Positions 58,511-61,723 of a stretch of DNA of 61,723 nucleotides are shown in pieces. The DNA is from Paramarasmius palmivorus (lineage: Eukaryota > Basidiomycota > Agaricomycetes > Agaricales > Marasmiaceae). The notes under the pieces were generated by a model. The model was not told where the DNA came from, ran no database searches, and saw only the letters and a list, made by a program, of their open reading frames with translations. The stretch covers positions 1 to 61,723 of the forward strand of contig JAYKXP010000215.1 of the NCBI GenBank assembly GCA_037176845.1. Direction: 5' to 3'. Both the position numbers and the translations under genes were made by a program. Each line of letters begins with the position of its first letter. Position 1 is the stretch's first letter.

Positions 58511-59118
58511 GATGAATGGTTACCTCTACTAGGCCTGCACATGTCGGCTGGAATGCTTCCCGGAAATTCGTCGACATGATCTAGGATATGATCGTGAACC
58601 TTTCCGTATGTACAAATAATCATCTTGACTCACACGTCGCATCACATAATTGGTTCAATCGTTCGTATGTACGACCTACAGAAGGAGTACACGGCCTGAT
58701 CAATATGGCGCAGGCAAGGAGTGTAGCAACTTACAGGGACTTTCTTTCGTCTTGTTTATATACCAATTCAACCCTGCGTCGGAGCAAATTGTATGAGAGG
58801 TGTCGATCATGGAAGCAAGATTGCAAGAACTCGACGAGCATTTAACGTGTCATTCTGCCGCTGAAACGCCGCCCCGTCCATTGATCATCGAAGAAGTGCA
58901 AAGATCAGAATGATGAGAAGGATAGTCATGGTACTCTGAATACATGTGGTGCTGACGGGATAATGACATTCTTTGACGGGACAAAGTTGGATGATCAGAT
59001 GACGGGAGCTATTTCTGCAAGAGCGTCAAATGGTTTTTGATACTCGAGAAAGGATATTATAGCAACTTTGCTGACTACTCCCCAAATAGAGAATGAAGAA
59101 GACTTCAAGGCAAGAATG
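58511..59118. other. Region between E1 and E2; may hold 5' exons of E1
   Basis: About 600 bases upstream of the identified E1 exons. A minus-strand segment near 58640-58680 reads RTYERLNQLCDATCES, similar to QTHERLQRVCNPSCMH upstream of E2's CCCN exon, so it probably belongs to E1. The signal peptide exon remains unfound. Confidence 0.45.
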
Positions 59119-60760
59119 TCATGCATGAGGTACCGGTACTCTATCTTTCGTACACCGGCAAAAATGGACCTGGGATATGGGATAATCTTTCCCTTCTTCG
59201 CTCGGCCTCTTTCCCGCTGAACGATTTGTTCCTGGAGAAAGAACTGTGTACCCGTCAGCGTCCCGGGTGAAAGGACTCGGGACAACTCCAGGAGGCGCCA
59301 AACGACTCAACGTCGAATTTGAGTTGGCTTCTGATTGCTCATTACGAAGCTCCGAGAACGTGTATGAGCGCGAATGTGAAGTCTGGAATACAAAACGCCT
59401 CTTCCACCAGCACCACCACGCAACAATGATCAGTGAAATGAATGCTGTGAGTCCAACGATTATGCCCGCAATTTTTCCGCTATCAAGTCTTTCGGAACCT
59501 TGATCGGCGGATGCGTTGCTTGGATCTGATACTTGTGAAGATGGAGGAGGTGTCGCGAACAAGGGAGATGTGGTCAAGGGATGGAGATGTAGCAAGTGAG
59601 GCTGAGGACGTAGTTGATGGCGACGCGTGCAGGTGGCACTGGTGAAGCGAAGAATTCTCAGATATGGTGTAGTTCCTAGTCCAACTACTGTTCGTTTTGG
59701 GTGAATAATCGACCAGGGATATTATCGAAGTAGCCGACGTACTAGTACCTTTAACGGCCTATGAGTTGTGATACTGATATCTAGAATAGACGGGCTACGC
59801 ACCAATCTCCTGTATCCCACCAAATCCTATCCCAAAAGCCTTGAAGCAGCTTTATGTCTTGTTGGCAAACAGAATCTTGAACATTAGAAGGCAAACTAGT
59901 ATCCCGATGAAGTGAGCAAAGTGTTGAACGTCTGAACGGGTTTATGAGTGACGTACGAGCGATCTTGCCGTAGTTGACATCCATCAGTATAAGCCCGGTA
60001 CGTCCCTGGTGCTAAGAAGGTCGCATGCAGCATATGTCTTTAGATAAAAGCCGTTCTTAGAGAATCAACGCACCGGCATCGACACCAATACCTTGAGACC
60101 CGGAACCGTGTTGACACCTGCAAGGTTTCAGCGTGCATTGCACAAGCAGTAAGTAAAGAGCGAAATATCATACGTGAGACATAGCATAGTTAATGAAAAG
60201 GAGATGCTATTGCAACAGCATTCGGTTTCGCACTTTCCAAAAGACATGGAAGGCGTAATCGGCAAATCTTTTGGGATTTGATAGGTCGGCTGTTGGTCTA
60301 CTCTTGATATCAGGTCGTGTCGCTGAATGGGAAAGATGGTGCATACAGCTCGGGTTACAAACTCTTTGGAGGCGCTCGTGTGTCTGACCTGTGTATTCGT
60401 GAGTGGTGAATCTGTAATGACAAAGGAGAGTACATGCATGGTGTTTCACCAGTCAGTTCGATATACCAACTCAAACCGTCGTCGGCGCAGGCCATGGTGA
60501 GAGGAAAAGGGAAAGAAAGAACGATGTCAAAGGATGTCCACACGATGTGATCATGACTCCGAGATTCCTCGTGGCAGGGCTCATCACCACCTGTAACGTC
60601 GAAATTTGATTGACGAGAGGAAGATGTTTATCAGCGATCAATTGAGTTCTTAGCAGGGACCCATATGGCCTCATTCTCACCAGTGACACATGTGCCGGGG
60701 CATTGGGAGCGCGGAAAGAGCACGCAGACACTATCACAACGGGTGTCTGAGAAGGAAATG
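59119..60760 (-). CDS. Cys-rich single-pass membrane protein E2, paralogue of E1
   Basis: On the minus strand, the first supported exon (about 60756-60690) reads TRCDSVCVLFPRSQCPGTC. Further exons give QTHERLQRVCNPSCMH, CETECCCNSISFSLTMLC, then CQHGSGSQGIGVDAGA near 60110-60060 and LPSNVQDSVCQQDIKLLQG followed by FWDRIWWDTGDWCV near 59900-59800. The last exon has a Ser/Thr/Pro stalk, the helix GKIAGIIVGLTAFISLIIVA, WWKRRFVFQ and a tail with DADGYTVLSPG, ending CTKDRVPVPHA at 59119. Domain order and Cys spacing match E1, so this is a tandem duplicate. No inactivating change was proven, but exon borders are approximate and the signal peptide is not assigned. Confidence 0.7.
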
Positions 60761-61183
60761 CGAGACTACAAAATGTTGCGTATGAGGATCGAAGCGTGAT
60801 TTTTTGCACCCTGTTTTGATTTGACACTCGTTAAAGTGTACAGGGTCTACAGAATTACTAAGGTGGTTATGGGCTATGGAACGCTGGGATGTAAGGAATG
60901 GCGGTGAGTACTAACGCTGGTTGTATCATCTCGGATGATCTCTGCTTCTCTGACATGAACGGTGTCTATGAGTAGTTGGATATTGATGAGTAAGAGACAA
61001 GTAAGGAAAATCCAGGGATAGATATAACTCGAGTATGAAACCACCGCCCTGAGATTACTCTCACCGCCACTCTTCCCTTGGAGTAGCCATGTGGTGCCAA
61101 GACGAGACGCTCAAGTATTGACACCTGACTGTCGTCTGAAGACACGAGCACGTCAGTGTAGGCTTAGGGGTTATTAGATGATG
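60761..61183. other. Upstream flank of E2, no gene seen
   Basis: Presumed E2 promoter and start region. A minus-strand frame at 60471-60827 begins MSNQNRVQKITLRSSYA and may include the real start exon, but it is weakly hydrophobic. Nothing else is supported. Confidence 0.3.
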
Positions 61184-61239
61184 CTAGGGTCACTCTAGGG
61201 TCGGTATACCTATAGGTGACCCTAGGGTGCCCTAGAGTG
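61184..61239. repeat. Interleaved CTAGGG inverted repeats
   Basis: CTAGGGTCAC (61184-61193) pairs with GTGACCCTAG (61216-61225), and CACTCTAGGG (61191-61200) pairs with CCCTAGAGTG (61230-61239). The two perfect 10-base inverted repeats overlap, so two alternative stem structures can form. They may be binding sites or the end of a repeat. Confidence 0.7.
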
Positions 61240-61461
61240 TGCTGGGGGCTTGACAGGTTGGGTAGACCCTGATAACCCTGGGGACTTGGAGTTTTCTGGG
61301 GACTTTTAGTTAGCATAAATAATGAGCGTCGGGGACGATGAAGGGAAAGCGAAGTTGAGCTTACCGTGGGAATTAAAAGTTCTGCTTCACTCTTCTCATC
61401 GTCTACGACGCTCCGCTGATGAACTAATATTGAAGACCTCAGGGTAAGTACATTCAGTCGC

Positions 61462-61561
61462 GTCTACGACGAATGATTGTGCTGCTGTATGGCATCTTTA
61501 CCCGAGTCTGATGAATTTCCATCAGGCTCGAGTAAAGATGCCACACTCATTCGTCGTAGAC
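61462..61561. repeat. 100-base hairpin (imperfect palindrome)
   Basis: Outer arms 61462-61481 and 61542-61561 pair over 20 bases with one mismatch. Inner arms 61491-61513 and 61520-61542 pair over 23 bases with two mismatches. The loop is six bases (61514-61519), and nine extra bases (61482-61490) form a one-sided bulge. It lies far from any identified gene. It could be a small foldback element, a small-RNA precursor or a terminal palindrome of a larger repeat that continues beyond the window. Confidence 0.85.
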
Positions 61562-61723
61562 AAATGAGTGTTTGCATTGATAACCTATCGTAGTACTATT
61601 AGTAGGTAGAATAGATAGAAACAAAAAAATAGCTTACAAGAATAAACTATCAAGAAAAAGGTTTATTGTCGTCGGACGGAAGTGGGGGGTCGGGGATGGT
61701 AGGGGTGGAGGGTTGTCCTATGG
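61562..61723. other. Right edge, no gene seen
   Basis: A short AT-rich stretch followed by a G-rich end. No coding or RNA feature is supported. Confidence 0.4.

Noticed and set aside
1..61723. tRNA, rRNA or CRISPR features
   Set aside because: No cloverleaf with recognisable A and B boxes and no regular repeat-spacer array was seen; a covariance-model scan would be decisive for tRNA.

Overview
The window is nuclear DNA of a filamentous basidiomycete, most likely an Agaricomycete. The evidence is genes cut by many 45-60 base GT-AG introns, a decayed Ty3/gypsy element, a Zn2Cys6 regulator with introns inside its zinc cluster, a DUF6533-type seven-helix protein, a PAQR receptor and many secreted single-pass membrane proteins. 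Exon joins were worked out by hand from frame, splice sites and paralogue comparison; several 5' ends remain open.

Layout. 1-2.7 kb is a degraded gypsy pol, followed by an intact 304-codon reading frame of unknown function. From 5.8 to 45.6 kb lies a dispersed tandem array of about fifteen related genes. Each encodes a signal peptide, one small beta-sandwich ectodomain (Kre9/Knh1-like in appearance), a short strand with a core such as LCAY, a Ser/Thr stalk, one membrane helix and a cytoplasmic tail. Tails sort into blocks: A1-A7 (5.8-23.5 kb) carry DSGWRP and a C-terminal PPxY; B1-B5 (26-36 kb) carry a juxtamembrane F-H-x-E-R-M motif; C1-C3 (36.7-45.6 kb) carry a coiled coil ending in SDWAL. 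One seven-helix gene (17.3-18.8 kb), a seven-helix relic fused to a C1-like relic (39.6-41.1 kb) and a 4.5 kb gene-free stretch with inverted repeats (9.1-13.6 kb) interrupt the array.

After the array come a convergent Zn2Cys6 transcription factor (46.4-49.6 kb, minus), two more single-pass proteins (D1, D2), a PAQR gene and a DUF6533-type gene each with an apparent one-base frameshift, and a pair of minus-strand Cys-rich single-pass proteins (E1, E2) of a second family. The right edge has a strong 100-base hairpin.

How the genes may work together (inference): this is a locus rich in cell-surface sensors. In the array the exon boundaries follow the protein modules and nearly all introns are in phase 2, so ectodomain, stalk and tail exons can be swapped or duplicated without frame loss. 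The same ectodomain subtype occurs with different tails, as expected from such shuffling. Several copies carry nonsense or frameshift changes, so the array seems to be in active birth and death.
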